Shown here: piece after piece, positions 14,844-27,380 of the stretch | Layout: every line of letters begins with the position of its first letter | Numbering within the stretch: the first letter of the stretch is position 1 | Source of the DNA: Setaria digitata | Lineage: Eukaryota; Nematoda; Chromadorea; Rhabditida; Setariidae | Direction: 5' to 3' | Assembly (NCBI GenBank): GCA_003640385.1 | Contig: RCAB01000249.1 | Location: 28,926 to 92,925 of the forward strand | DNA length: 64,000 nt | Made by a program: the position numbers and the translations under genes | Notes under the pieces: model-generated | Told to the model about the DNA's origin: nothing | Seen by the model: the letters and a program-made list of their open reading frames with translations, nothing else | Databases searched by the model: none

Positions 14844-17800
14844 CAGATATCTGAAATAGACGTCACAGAAAATTTGCAATTTCTTCCTACTGTCCTAAGA
14901 TCGAACTTCTAAAAATAAATATCAGCTGAAAGCAGCTACTCACTTGTTCATTTTCAGACTATACTTATACTTGACGGAAGCTAACACTTAATATTTTACT
15001 TACTGTATATTAAATAAGCAAAACTACTGTGTATAATGCTTTATAAATAATAGTATAATAAGTGGCTAACTTGCCTTAACTTTAGCCTCAAGATGTTGCT
15101 TCTCAACATCGAGTTCTTCACGTGTTCGTTCCGATTTACGAAGTTTAAACTGTAAGATTCTACAATTTTTTGCATTTTGCTCCAATTCACGTTGAAGTTC
15201 ACGAAATTCTTCAATTTCTTCCTCACGATACTGATCCTAAAACAATATTTTGATGAAATTATGCAATTCAATCATTAAATTCTTCGAAATGAATTCAAAG
15301 AGAGATTTGTTGGAGAATGATCAAAGCCATTATGACTTAAGATTTGCATTCTCACCTGAAGAACCCTTATTTCTCACAATCAGTCTGGCATACAATCTTA
15401 ACTTTTTCGAATCTTTTCGAATCCATTATCAGTAACTGACAAACTTTAATTTGAAATAAATAGTTATACCAACTTGCATTTCTTCAATTTCTTGCTGCAA
15501 GTCTTTGATGTCCGCTTTTAATGACTCGTTTTCCTCCATCAGCTCATCGCATAACAATTCATTCGCCTTCAACTTCTCCGTCAATTTCATATTCAGATCG
15601 GCACGACTATCAGATGAACCTTCGCATTCCTGTTTGAAATAATTCCTTTTTTCCTTTTTATGGAAATTTAAAATTTATTAGAATTATATGTATTTCAGAT
15701 ATGTTAGAATTGAAATATAAATTCCAATATGTACGAAATTTTGGGAAAACTTAGAAAAGGTTGCACCTGAAGCTCTCGAAGTTCGCATTTCAGGACTGTA
15801 TTTTCGTCACGATAATCTTGAATACAGTTTTCTGCCTCGGCTAACCGCTCCTCCAGCATTTCTATCAACGATTCATCCTCAGCGTTTTGACATTTCTCTC
15901 TTTAAAGAAAATTCTTCAAACTTGAATTAGACAATGAATTGGCTCGTTGTCTCTCATAAACTGAGATTTCGTCTCCTTGATTCTCGAAGAAGTTTGGAAA
16001 AGAAATGAGAAGTTAAAGTAATCCAAGGAAGTGCCCATTGCTGAAAAATTTTCAGAAATCATCACTAAAAGAAATAGTTTTCATGTTATCTGTTTTAAAA
16101 AAGTCAAAGAATTCTGAACCTCCTCGATGTCCACTTCCGTCTTTCTTCTTTCAGTTTAGTTACTTCTTCCGTTAAGTGCGCTATTTCGGCTTTCATCATC
16201 GTTGCATCGAAATTTTGCTGTAACATTCAAAATCAACTCTAAATTACATCAAATTTACTAACATTTATGGCTATTTATGGCGACATAATACAACATTCAT
16301 TTGTTTAATATATTTTTTCTTGTCGAGATTGTTCGAGACTACTGACAAGTTCTCAACCGATTACAATTCCTATGTTTTTGCCGCGATAGTGGCAAATAAA
16401 CTTTTTACTGCCTTAGTGCCAAACAGTTCCGGAAAAACTAGTCAGTTTCTGTCAGTGTAAACCGAAATAGTAGAGCATTAACTATCCCAAAGATATGGCA
16501 AGTCTTTTATTGCCCGGCTAGATTTTTCGTAGTCTAGACGCAGCTTAATTCTTATTACTACTTTTATTACTATACTAGATGCGGCATCATATCATTGTAA
16601 TTTTGTGAAGTATCTTACTATCAATTCACTATTGCTCTAAAAATGAATTGGTACTTTTATGTGATAGTAATCAATGACAAAGAAAGTAGGAAATAAAAAA
16701 CGACCACAGCAATGTCATAAAATATGTTTGGATTGTGTTCTTCTTTCGGAGCCACCCAGAATTCCCATTTGATTTTAATTTTATATAATTTAAATTCATT
16801 AACACCAACCAAATCACTTTCCATAGGTGTAATCGCCCGTTCATCGTCTTGTATGCTTTCAGAAATAGCTGTAATCATACTTTTTGTATCTGACATACTC
16901 TCGACAGACTTTTCACTTGACATATCTTTGGAGCTGATTGACTTATACGAAGTGCACGAAGTCGTATCTTCCTCAATTCCTATAAATAATTGAGATTTAA
17001 TAGCAGGAAGAAGTGTACATCTTTATGTGTAAATGTTAGAAGGATTGAGGCATAATATAACTATAACGGTTAAATAATGATAATAATGGAGCATCACGAT
17101 GACGCTGAAGATGAGTTCAGTGATGAGAAAAGCAGATAATTCGATTGAAATTTGAGCATCTGCTCAAATTTCAATCTGCAATGGATAAGTTACTAAGCAA
17201 TTTATTTCGGTCACTATAAATTCTTTAAAGACAGATGTAGGAAATAATAGCTTCTTTCTACTAAAATTAATGACAGTACCATAGCGTGTGCTAGGTAGTA
17301 CACAAGGAATAGTCAAATCTCAAATTATCACTGAATCATTGGAAATGGAAAAGATGAAAATAGATATTTGAAGCAGTGTGATTTCCTCATAATTGTCAAA
17401 ATGACATCGAAATTCGGATAATTTTGATTAGGCAATAACAATGTTAACCTTCGCTGACATGCTCCGGAGCACCGTTATCTTGTCCGGTTGTCGTTTTATC
17501 TCTCCAAGAACGACGTTTTTCTCGGCTCCGTTCCTTTGTTGCTGAAAATTAGAATTTAAAAGCTTTTATTTTAAATGCTTTTTTTCTAGTAAGTATAATA
17601 GCTAGGACACGAAACCTATAAAAATGGCTAAATCTGTTGTGTTTTCTTCTATAATATTATACCATTAAGAATTTTATCAGTTTATAGGTAAATGTCAAAC
17701 GTAACAAATTCAACGTGACTTTTTCTTTTGCAAATGCTACTGCTTGAAGACATAATGTAGCGAAATAATATTGAAGGAAGGCAGTAATTTAAGTAATAAC

Positions 17801-20145
17801 TTGGGAGGAAATTGATAAAAATATGAGAAAACATTGGGAAATAAGAACTATTCGCAAAATAAAATGTATTTTTAATTAATATTAGGCATCAAGAGTAAAC
17901 GGTTCATTATGATCTTTCTTAATGTGTTGATGAGTTTCGTTCACTTTATCATTCGCTACTGGCATAATTCTTTTAGTTTAACTTTTATTATTTGACGTAG
18001 GATTAAGAGGTTATGAAATATCTCAAGATATATTGCTTGATTTTCTTCTCCCTTGACTTCTTCGCTTCTTTCCAGCTTCCAGGAAAAAGGAAAGAAATAT
18101 AGAAATATTTCTGTGAGTGGGTGGAAGACAATAATTTATTTTAACGCATCTTTTCATCAAGAGTCAAAATACCGATTTTCTCAACTTTAGACAAGAAAAT
18201 AATTCACACCAAGAAAAGGAACAAAGCTGAGAGATTGCTTACTACTTCATGAATTTAGAAGGAATGAGAATCAAAACTAGAAATCCCTCAAAAAGAAAAC
18301 AAATATTCAATTTAAATTTATTATTGAAACAAAGTGAAGAGAAACATAATAAAAATGACCTGTGAAGCGCTATTCATTTCTTATGAATTATTTCTTTAGT
18401 TTTATATTCGTTAGACGCATTACTTTAAGAAATTTGAAAAAAAAATGAATAGACAATCCCGAAATAATACTAATTTTCACGTCAGATACATAAAAGTGTC
18501 TTCCTGTGGCTCACTTCAACAGCAGAGCATATTTCAGTAAGACGATGACAGGTCCTAATGATATATTTACTCGAGAATAGGCTGTTCCATTTTAAAGCTA
18601 CATTATCTTTCTTTTAAGATGGCAAGCAGTCCCACCTGATAGAAATTAAAAATGCGAGAAATTCTTTTTAAGCTAAAATTTGAACTATTTTTAGTTGCAG
18701 CATTCCAGTAGATAATTTTCTTTCCTCCTAGCGTACTTCAAAAAATATTGTTGACAAACTTGTTGATTAGATGGTGCGAGAAATGAAAAGTAATATAATG
18801 TATGGATAGAAAATATTGTAAGGAGAAAAAACAACAAAAGTAAACAAATGAGTGATATTATTTACTTTAAATAAACAAGGTTTAATGAAAATAGTATATT
18901 CCATCCACAATCTTTCTATTAGTTTCTTATTTCGCTTATCATTCTAAATCTGAAGTAGCCAAAAAATCTCTTGAATCCCAATTATGACTGGCTTTTTCAG
19001 CTTGCCGGTAAATTTTTCTTTTCTTCCAAATTTGAATTCAACCAATAATTAAAACTGGAAGAACGGATATCAGTACTTGTTTTCTTCCTTCATTATGAAG
19101 CATCAAAAATTTAAATGAAAATTTTATATTTAGCCAATCAAATTCGATGAATCTCATAAACAGTGTAGTTTATGTCAAACTTGAAATTTTATTCTTCTTA
19201 TTGGATGAAGGCTATACTGATGCGAAGTTACAGATGCAATTAAAGTTTAAACTGATGGAAAAATTTCTTTATGGCTTTTTACTCTTTAATTTGTTTCTTA
19301 GATTTAATTAATAAATAAAAATTTAAAAGAGTTTTAAAGCTAAGGATGTTTTATTGTTAGAAAGCATGCAATATCGAATGTATCTTAGAGATTTTGAAGG
19401 GAAAAGTTGAAAAAAAGCATCGATATTAGAGATATTTACAGCCCATTGGGCATTACATATTGGCAGTTTTCGTCAAACAACAATTCTGATGAAAAATTGT
19501 CGAAAATTTAATAGCCCATCCACATTTATACCTTTCACATAATAATGTTCTGAGTACTACAAATGAACCCCTTATCATCTCTTCATCTTCTATGAACTTC
19601 TCAAGCGATTGCCCCAACCTTAAAACTAAAATTATCTGTGAAAGTAAAATTTAATAAAAGCCTCTGCTAATGAGCCTACATTGTTGCTGTTATAAAGGAC
19701 CATGTTAAATATCCATTTAAAATTTAAACCTTGTCAATATATTCAATATTTTTCCTTTCTTTTACCTTGTTTTGCCCTCTCTTTCTTACCTTTCTTTCCA
19801 ATTCAGAAGTAACTTACAAACAATAAAAACGAGCATCATAGCAATATTTGAGATGAATTTTATCCAGAAATTACATGTTAATGACTGTGATGTTTGAGTA
19901 AGGATGACAATCAGTTATCACCATCAGTAATTCCAAAACTAAAAGGTTCAAAACTTACAGTTCAAAGTGACAGAAGATTCCTGACAATGGTTCACTGAAC
20001 TATTTTCAAAATTGTTACTGGTGGTGGTTGCAATCCCTTCGGTACTTTTCAAGTCATGCTTTGAACGCAGGCGGAAACAGTTCTTGCAACGTTCTCGGAG
20101 ATAAATTTGTGGTTCAAAGCCCGAACAGGACGCCTCTGATGACAT
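3484..20145 (-). CDS. MTCL2 (SOGA1)-like: MTCL/SOGA-family microtubule-associated coiled-coil protein (38 exons)
   Basis: The 38 exons join in consistent phase to 1755 residues. The vertebrate relatives MTCL1, MTCL2/SOGA1 and MTCL3/SOGA3 crosslink or stabilise microtubules. Diagnostic family blocks are [11 protein letters not shown] (about residue 300) and [17 protein letters not shown] (about 373-389), followed by [13 protein letters not shown] and [13 protein letters not shown]. Residues 1-60 hold C20-x2-C23 in [15 protein letters not shown], resembling the MPRIP/outspread N-terminal motif, then a serine-rich, acidic stretch. Residues of about 150-1410 are nearly continuous coiled coil. Residues of about 1414-1755 form a Ser/Arg-rich basic tail ending at TGA 3484-3486; in vertebrate members the C-terminal region binds microtubules. 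The start ATG sits two bases after a TTGCAG acceptor. Introns are 60-350 bases except intron 1 (2.4 kb) and a few near 1 kb. Intron 7 uses a GC donor. The family call is firm; exact exon edges are predictions. Confidence 0.88.
5908..5988. repeat. Three 27-base imperfect tandem repeats in an intron
   Basis: Copies at 5908-5934, 5935-5961 and 5962-5988 share the core AAC(A/T)(C/T)GTGATAATA-like start. They lie in the MTCL/SOGA intron between exons 32 and 33. The third copy is the most diverged. Confidence 0.7.
15073..15074 (-). other. GC donor of a GC-AG intron (MTCL/SOGA intron 7)
   Basis: Exon 7 ends GTTAAG and the intron begins GCAAGT in place of GTAAGT. The next exon (14730) starts in the same phase after TTTTCAG. 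The exons on both sides carry the best-conserved SOGA blocks, so the junction is well fixed and a GT donor elsewhere is unlikely. Confidence 0.8.
17143..17176. repeat. Perfect 16-base inverted repeat with a 2-base loop
   Basis: Arms 17143-17158 (GATTGAAATTTGAGCA) and 17161-17176 are exact reverse complements around TC. The repeat lies in intron 2 of the MTCL/SOGA gene and would form a very stable hairpin in the pre-mRNA. Confidence 0.85.
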
Positions 20146-20146
20146 T

Positions 20147-20152
20147 TCTGCA
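20147..20152 (-). promoter_or_regulatory. Acceptor directly before the MTCL/SOGA start codon
   Basis: The minus strand reads ATTGCAG then AAATG, leaving two bases before the start codon. No exon that could be joined upstream is visible nearby, so spliced-leader addition is the likely use; an ordinary 5' UTR intron is the alternative. Confidence 0.45.
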
Positions 20153-23100
20153 ATATTCTTTTTGTTTTAACAATAATTAAGTCTTGAATCCTGCAAATGT
20201 TTTGATGCAGACACTTCTTGATCAATATTTTTAAATGCTTTTTAATTTTCAGTCCTCTCTTTGAAATTATTGGCTGAAGAAATTATTGAAGAAATTTCAA
20301 GGACTTATTCTACTTGAACTTTATGCCGAAGATGTAAACCAAGAATAATAAATGTCACAAAGTGAAATTTTTCAATATTTAAAGATTTTACAATAGTTGT
20401 TCGTATAGCAATTTTTCGAATTGAAACCAAGTACTTTTTGTGAAGTTTTTTCCGAAGTTTGAAAAATTTTAGCTATTTTCCTGGGAAAAGAATATTGTTC
20501 TTTTAATACCTTGTGAGTAAATTTTTTCAATAATACCATAACTTATTTCAAACAAGACAAATTTCACTGTAAGATTAGTAATTTCATGATTTCCAACTTG
20601 ACAAATGCTAAAGGAAATTGTTTAAAGGAAACTGCTCTTTTTGAACATGATGTAAATCAAGAAACTTTCAGTACAATATTTGTTTACTTAGAAAAAACAT
20701 TTGAAGAACAAGTTTATGATTGTTAAACATGTAAGTTACTTAGTAGACAGTTTTTTAAATTTGAAAACCTCAGAATTGTAGACGCATAATAGTTGTAAAC
20801 TACCACCCTATGGTTACATGAAAGAATGTATAAGCGCTAAATTTCTTATTCAATATCAAGCATTAATTTATAATCAGACTGAAAGTTTCTTTGATTGACA
20901 TTACCTATTGGAAAGCACTGTTTAACAATTGGTTGACTCTAAAATTGTAAAATAACAATTACTATAAGGCAACAAAAATATTAGTCAGAGAAAAATTAAA
21001 CTAAGTTAAGAATAGGAGCATAGATGAACTGAACTGGAAACTAGGAAGTTCCTTGAGAAGAAGATATTTGTAATGTATAATTTAAGCATTTGACAAGTTT
21101 TGCAAGAAATCCATACAGACTAAATGGACGGGAAGAAAGGTTAATGTGGAATGATCAGAATATTGCTACTCCGAAAGCTTTTATTAAAGTTAGTTAATTG
21201 GAAAAAAAAAAAAAGCTCGAGCTCCTCAAAGTTTCTCTCGCACACTTGAAGTGCAGCACATATGTAAGACAAATGTCAATCTGTCTGGATTTGAGTCTAC
21301 CTGCAAACTCTGTTCGAAGGCTTATTCTTCTAAGATGCATCAATCAGGTTTGGATGAATGAATCCATCGGTATAGTGGGGGAAAATCATACTTCCAACAG
21401 TCAGGAAGACAATTTTAAAAAACTCTAACTGCAAAAAAATGAAAAAAAATTAAAATTAGAAATGCTGGAGGCAAAAATTGTTCGCTTTACAATATATTTG
21501 AATGAGAAGAGACACAAAGCGAAGAATTTGATGATTGGAGTCCAGTATTTAACAATGCTTCATTCTGGAATGCACACAGTTCGACATACGAATTATTACG
21601 ATGAAACAGAAGATGAACAAATACTTCGGATTAGTTCTAAATGATGGCTAGACCTGTGAAGATACGATTCAAAATGGCTAGACCAGATATGATTCGCAAA
21701 TTGACTCAGCATGGTAAAACGCAAATCATTTCAATTACATTTGTTCGCTAGTGCTTTCTTATAAAAATAAAAACAATTGCTTTCAAAAGATTTTAATTGT
21801 TTTATGAATTTTATTCAAATTATTTAGAAGAAGAAGCATGCTTGGTTTCAAATCTTTCCAGATTATGAAGTTATCTAAGTAATGTAAATTATGAATTAAA
21901 GAAATCCTCTGTGACAAATATGTAAAGAGGAAAGGTGGCCAAACCTCGAAATGTTCTTTCATGACAGGCCATGTCGTGATTGTAATTATCCCCCAAGGAA
22001 ATGAGGGACCTTGAAAGGCCGACAACAGTCAGATAATTTTATGCATTCTTGATAATCGTTTATAATACTACTGTCAAACCGCTCCCCTGGGTATTCAAGG
22101 TTCTTATTGAGGTGAAATAGAGAGAAAGGGAAAAAGAGGAAATGAAAAAATGGTTCAATTTTCTGAGAGGAAAGCAAATTTTAATATTCGCCGTTGCAAA
22201 AAAGCTTCTTTGAAAGATGGAACTTTTAACTACCACTTGATAAATACATAAAGTGCGGTCCTCTCCACCTGTTCCTTCTATTCTCCACTCTTCACTACTG
22301 TAATGCTCAGTGGATAAATTTGCCCCTGTAAATTGCAGTTGATTAAATTTTAAAAAAAGGAAAAAATTAGTGCAAATGGGCGGTAGTGCATGGAAGTCAT
22401 TCACATTTCATTAAAACTAATTAGTTGGGTTGATGCTTGCTCTCAAGTAACACAAGTTGCAATAACTTTCCATTCACATACCAATAACGTATTTCTTAAG
22501 TCACTTATCTAATAAACTTACGTTATATGAATCTTCATGCAAGATGTTCATACGTTCTTTCCACGCTATTCACACGTAATATATGTTGTGACGTTATTTT
22601 CACGACCGCTGAATAAAGCTCTTCATATTATTTATTTTATATGAATTAACAGAAAGGTAACATTTGAAATGAGTCGTTAAGAGAAATATCTGTCATATAT
22701 TTCATTGTTTCTTGCACATTTGCAGTAATCAGTTGGATTTATATCTTTCAATCTTAGTCTCTGAATTGGCATAGATACCAGAAATCAAATAGAAGCAGAT
22801 GCCCCATAAATAATTCACCATTTTCCATCTTAAATTTGTTCTCTTGTTCCGAAGTATATTACTGTTAGAACATTTATACTTTTTCCAAAAAGTCTAATTC
22901 TTAGAGTTGATTTTAAATTGTGCAATTTTTTTCAGTTAAATTTAAACTACTTATGGACTTCTCCTCTACTCTTGTGTCTTAAAATGACTAGTTACTGACT
23001 ATTTATCTGAATGTTTAAATTAAAAAAAAAGAGAAATAAATTAAAGTGTAAAATGAAATACATTCAAATTACAAATAAGAACTGCGATAAATGAGCATTT

Positions 23101-24394
23101 CATAGAAGAAGTAGTTTTGCAATTAATATGGATTATTAAAATGCTATCTCGAAAGGATGAATACCGAATAGTGGTGCAAGGTATCGCTGAAAAAAATATT
23201 ATTGTGCGTAAGCATTTTTTTAGGGAAGGATTAATTGAGCTAATGAGAGGAAAATGAAAAGGTCTACGTAACACTTGACAAGCAGTGAATTTTGCTACGT
23301 AAGTGCACTGTGGAATAACTTATGTAATAATCTCTCAGTTAGTGCCTGTTACAAAAGCTTTCCAAAAGTTTCTAACGAGTATTACTAAAGATATTGTACG
23401 ACGAAAGGACTTAAGGATACTGATTAGGCTTATCAACGATAAAGTACCATCTGTGATCCCTTCACGTTCCAATGCCATGCCGCAAATTACTGCAAAATGA
23501 CCTATTTGTTAGCTGAGCATTATTTTTCAAACTGAATCATTTTTATAAAAAAAAATGTAAAGTGGAATGTAAATAAAAAAGTTTATTAAACATTTTATTT
23601 CGCTAAAAAGTTCGACGTATTATAAAAGTATGTTTAAAGTAAAATTTTCAAAACAATATCTTGTCGGAATTTGTTAAAGTAGTTTAAATGTTAGTTTCAA
23701 AATGCAAAATAGAGAATCGAATCAGGAAAATGTGCCGGCAATGTTTAATAAAAAAGATTTACTAATAAAAAAATAATTAGGGAAAACAACGACTGCAAAG
23801 CTGATCTTTTGCTTTTGAAGTTTAAAAAAAAAGCCGTGCTATTTTTGGAAGTCATCTCCAATCTTCGAGAAGTCTTTAAACACCAAATCAAAAGTGTAAC
23901 TGAAGTCCTTCAATTTCCCTCTATTCCGAGTTATTTCTTAGATGCATAAGTATCGGTGAAATTCAAACTGACCACTGTTTCTAGATTCACTGAAACATTT
24001 CACTTCATTCCACTCTGGACAGAATGTCAAAAGAGGGTGGAATTTTGATATACAATTAGCTGATATCCGAGAAAGAAAGAAAGGAGATGTATGAATACAA
24101 TTTGAAAACGGAGAAGTTTCCTCTTTCGCCTCACTTCCGTCATCAGTCAGTATTGAAACGAAACTACACTGCAACTTAATTCTAGTCTTCCAGTTAGGAA
24201 AAAAAGGTTACAAGGAGTCATTGTGTTACACCACACTTCTTATTTTTCGCTCTTCTAAACGCTTAAAAAAGTATCGGTCAAATTGTCAAATTTTAAATCA
24301 CTTGCTCTCTTTGTAATTTTTAAGTTGCTTCAAAATCGAAAAACTACTATAAAATATATATTTTTATATATATAATATATATAAATTATATATA

Positions 24395-24453
<59 letters not shown>

Positions 24454-27380
24454 ATATATAAAAAATATATATATATTATATATATATTTATATATTTATA
24501 TATATATATTTTATATATATATATATTTTTCTAATCATATATATATGATTAGTATGTTTTATCACAAACTTGAAATTCTATAAAAACGATAGATTTGGAG
24601 AAAGTGGCAGTGATGTAATTGCTATAGGAAACAAAAACTCAAGGAAGAGGAGAATGGGAAATAATTCAAAATTTGTCATTGAATTTTATTAAAACTGTTA
24701 ACGAAAATTGTAAAAAGAAGTATTCAATTATTAAAACAATTATTTGGGGAAAAAGATCCCAAAAATTAGTTCCCTTTTAGAAGAAAACAAGCTTCTCAAG
24801 GAATTCATGCAGTTTCATTACTCATCTTATACTAATTCCAACTTAATTATTTCATATTTGAAGATTATAAGTCACCTTGAAAGACTATTTGATGACCGAA
24901 ATTTGAATTGTTCGCATTATTCAATGAAAGTAATTGTGATGAGAAAAAGGAATATGAAGATTCAGGAAAGGCTTAATTTCTATCTATTCTTCGACTTATC
25001 CACCGAAAAATTTTGATTAACGCTATTAATTCTTTTTTGAAAAGGAATAACAAAATTTTAATAAACTTACAAGGATTGCTTAACTGTTCATGATGAAAAC
25101 GGAAGCTGAAATAAAAGTTAGGGTTAAGAAATCATTTTGAAATTCAGCCAAACCTATGCTAAACTCATTGATTCTAGTCTCATCTTGGTCTCATATCAGA
25201 ACTGTAAATTTTTTATCATAATATAACACAGGCTAAGAATAATATGTGCAGAAATTAGAAGCAGATGAGAGTTAAGAATAAATCGTAAAATGGAGTGAAA
25301 AGAGAAACGCTAAGAGAAGTCAGTAGGTAGCATTTTGGGTCAACAAAGCGAAACGGCACATCCAGTCCAATCTATCAACCAATTCATCCATCCATCTATC
25401 CATCTTTCACCCTACCTTATCATCAACTTTATGTTCTTGGTGCTATCAGCTTCACTGTTACGAGCATATCAGCTGTCCCTCGGAATAATCATTACAGCAT
25501 ATCATCATCAATCCACTGACTATTCTACACAGCAAACACACACACATATTCATTAGCCGTATTCTGCAAATGGAACAATTCATTATTCTGAAAGTTTAAG
25601 CTTCCCTCTATATTGGCTGTGACAAAGTTCAATTTATGAGTTTGCACTAAAAGTAAGCAAGAATACTGCGACTGGTTCAGTGGGAAGGACAGCAAAACTG
25701 TCAACTTATTTGCTTGCTGAGCATTCATCTTCGAAATGAAACAGTGGAGAGAATGAATACAAGAAACTCCAAATCTCAAAATATAGGGACCATCCTAACA
25801 CGTTAGCTGATGTGATGAATGAAATGAAAACTGCAATAAAATTAAACTGATGAAGAAAACATCTTTTTTGTCCACTGTTTCAAGTTCTGATAATGCAATT
25901 AGTACTCATAAATGCGACTGCCGACAACTGCTCATTATCCATACCTTATTAGTTAGTATGTTGTGTAAAACTTTATTTTATCATATACTCACTCTTGTTG
26001 GAAGCACTCTAATAGAGAGATTCAAGTATTTTAATGAATGAACTTTACTTGGTACTGTTGTACTTCCCAAAAGTTTGTTCTGAGCTTTTGCAAATACAAT
26101 TTGTGGCTGATTTCCAGCTGTGGATGACAATTTCATTCTAACTAACTTTATCAGTTTAACCAAACCTGAAATATCGCAATTTCAGGTTTGCAAATCCTTA
26201 ACCATTTCGCCTGTAATTGGACCGAAAATTTTTCACATAGAAGTTACTTTAATCAATCAAATGAGGTGTAAAGCTCGCCTTTTCTATTACACTAATGTAA
26301 GCCACACTTTTGACAACTACAACGTAATTTTGCACTGCTGCAAACAGATAAGTAAAATTCCTGAATTTCAAAATGCGATGATGCAAAATTAAAATCAGCA
26401 TCAAAACATATAAAGGAATCATTGTCACACGGAATCACCTGTTGGTAGCACCATAAGCAGGAGAAATGTTATTTACTCGAGCTTGTACTTCATTTGACTG
26501 CTGAAGTGTTTTCTAATGATACAGAACTTGTCGATGTCATCAAGACCGTAAAGTAACATTTGCTGATGTCTCTTTTCTCGGTTTGAAATTATTTTTCAGG
26601 GAAGTTCAACTGAAAAAAAAGATAGAAATGGAGTAGCAAAATTCCCGACTGGTTATTTGTTGACGTTTACAAGAATTTTGAAAGAAAATCATTTTTTCTT
26701 TTTTTTTTCCTTTTTTTTGGTTCTTAGGAATGTTTCTGAAGTGAAAACTGGCCATTCAGTTCGGTAAAAATTTTGTATTAACGATTGTTTGTCCAAGCAG
26801 TCAAGTAAACCGGACACTTGTCCATTGTTCGTTACATTTTACAACTAGACCACACCATGCAAAACAGCTTCATTTCTTCCTCCTTTAATCTTGTTTCACC
26901 TGTTTGTTGCATTGCTTACTGCTCTCGACCTTACCTTCTACTGTATCTATCTTTTCTCACCAATGTACTTCATCGAAAGACGAAACACACACCTTAATCT
27001 ACCTTACTCTCTTATTAGAGCTGGAGTCGAAGTACAGGTATGAAGCATTAAGTTTGTATTGTTATCAATCATTCGTTTCAGTTATTTAACTACTTCTTCC
27101 TTCTTTAGTCAATTGTCGACGGGTATTCTGCTCAGTTTCATACTGCTCCTTCTTCCGAAGCTGATTAAACAATTTCAGCATTGCTATAAAAGTTAACGAA
27201 ACTAAGTTTTCCATTCCAGCTATCGAGTTGAGAGCACTTCTTGATTCCGCTCCATGAAGTGATATTCTCTCCGGTGCTTTTCCGTTGAACTATTACACTT
27301 TTCGTCAATTCACCATCTGTTGCATTCTGCAAGCAGTTTAGTGTGAAGAGGGAAAGAAAAGAAAAGCAGCAGTTTGAAAA
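20153..27380. other. Non-coding interval with an AT array
   Basis: This 7.2 kb lies between two divergent genes (MTCL/SOGA minus, MH2 protein plus), so it should carry both promoters. I found no supported exon. Open frames at 21198-21428, 22060-22404 and 24744-25016 lack splice context and coding character. A roughly 30-base imperfect direct repeat built on ATGGCTAGACC lies near 21642-21700. The main landmark is the AT array at 24351-24552. Confidence 0.6.
24351..24552. repeat. AT dinucleotide array ending in a palindrome
   Basis: About 180 bases of (AT)n with short T and A interruptions. It ends in the perfect 22-base palindrome CTAATCATAT/ATATATGATTAG at 24531-24552. It is a simple-sequence repeat that can extrude a cruciform and is likely polymorphic. 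Confidence 0.85.

Larger units (their letters stand above)
3484..20145 (-). other. Exon map of the MTCL/SOGA gene (minus strand, 5' to 3')
   Basis: Exons: 20145-19959, 17541-17449, 16979-16810, 16217-16120, 15899-15767, 15629-15474, 15236-15075, 14730-14563, 14409-14320, 14179-14033, 13963-13878, 13039-12935, 12638-12575, 12412-12265, 12123-12005, 11768-11670, 11248-11144, 11027-10938, 10631-10464, 10118-9969, 9816-9736, 9575-9402, 9281-9116, 8945-8820, 8581-8448, 8191-8057, 7685-7596, 7528-7391, 7264-7073, 6909-6748, 6656-6477, 6153-6029, 5722-5570, 5300-5161, 5041-4844, 4613-4393, 4316-4172, 3653-3484. The lengths sum to 5268 bases, a multiple of three, and every junction keeps phase. Weak points are the acceptors of exon 19 (TTTGAG) and exon 23 (TTGAAG). 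Exons 35 and 36 have several possible acceptors, and only the chosen ones keep frame. Confidence 0.8.

Noticed and set aside
25335..25556. Plus-strand frame with His/Thr repeats near its end
   Set aside because: It is built from CATC and CACA simple repeats, and no coding signature was seen.
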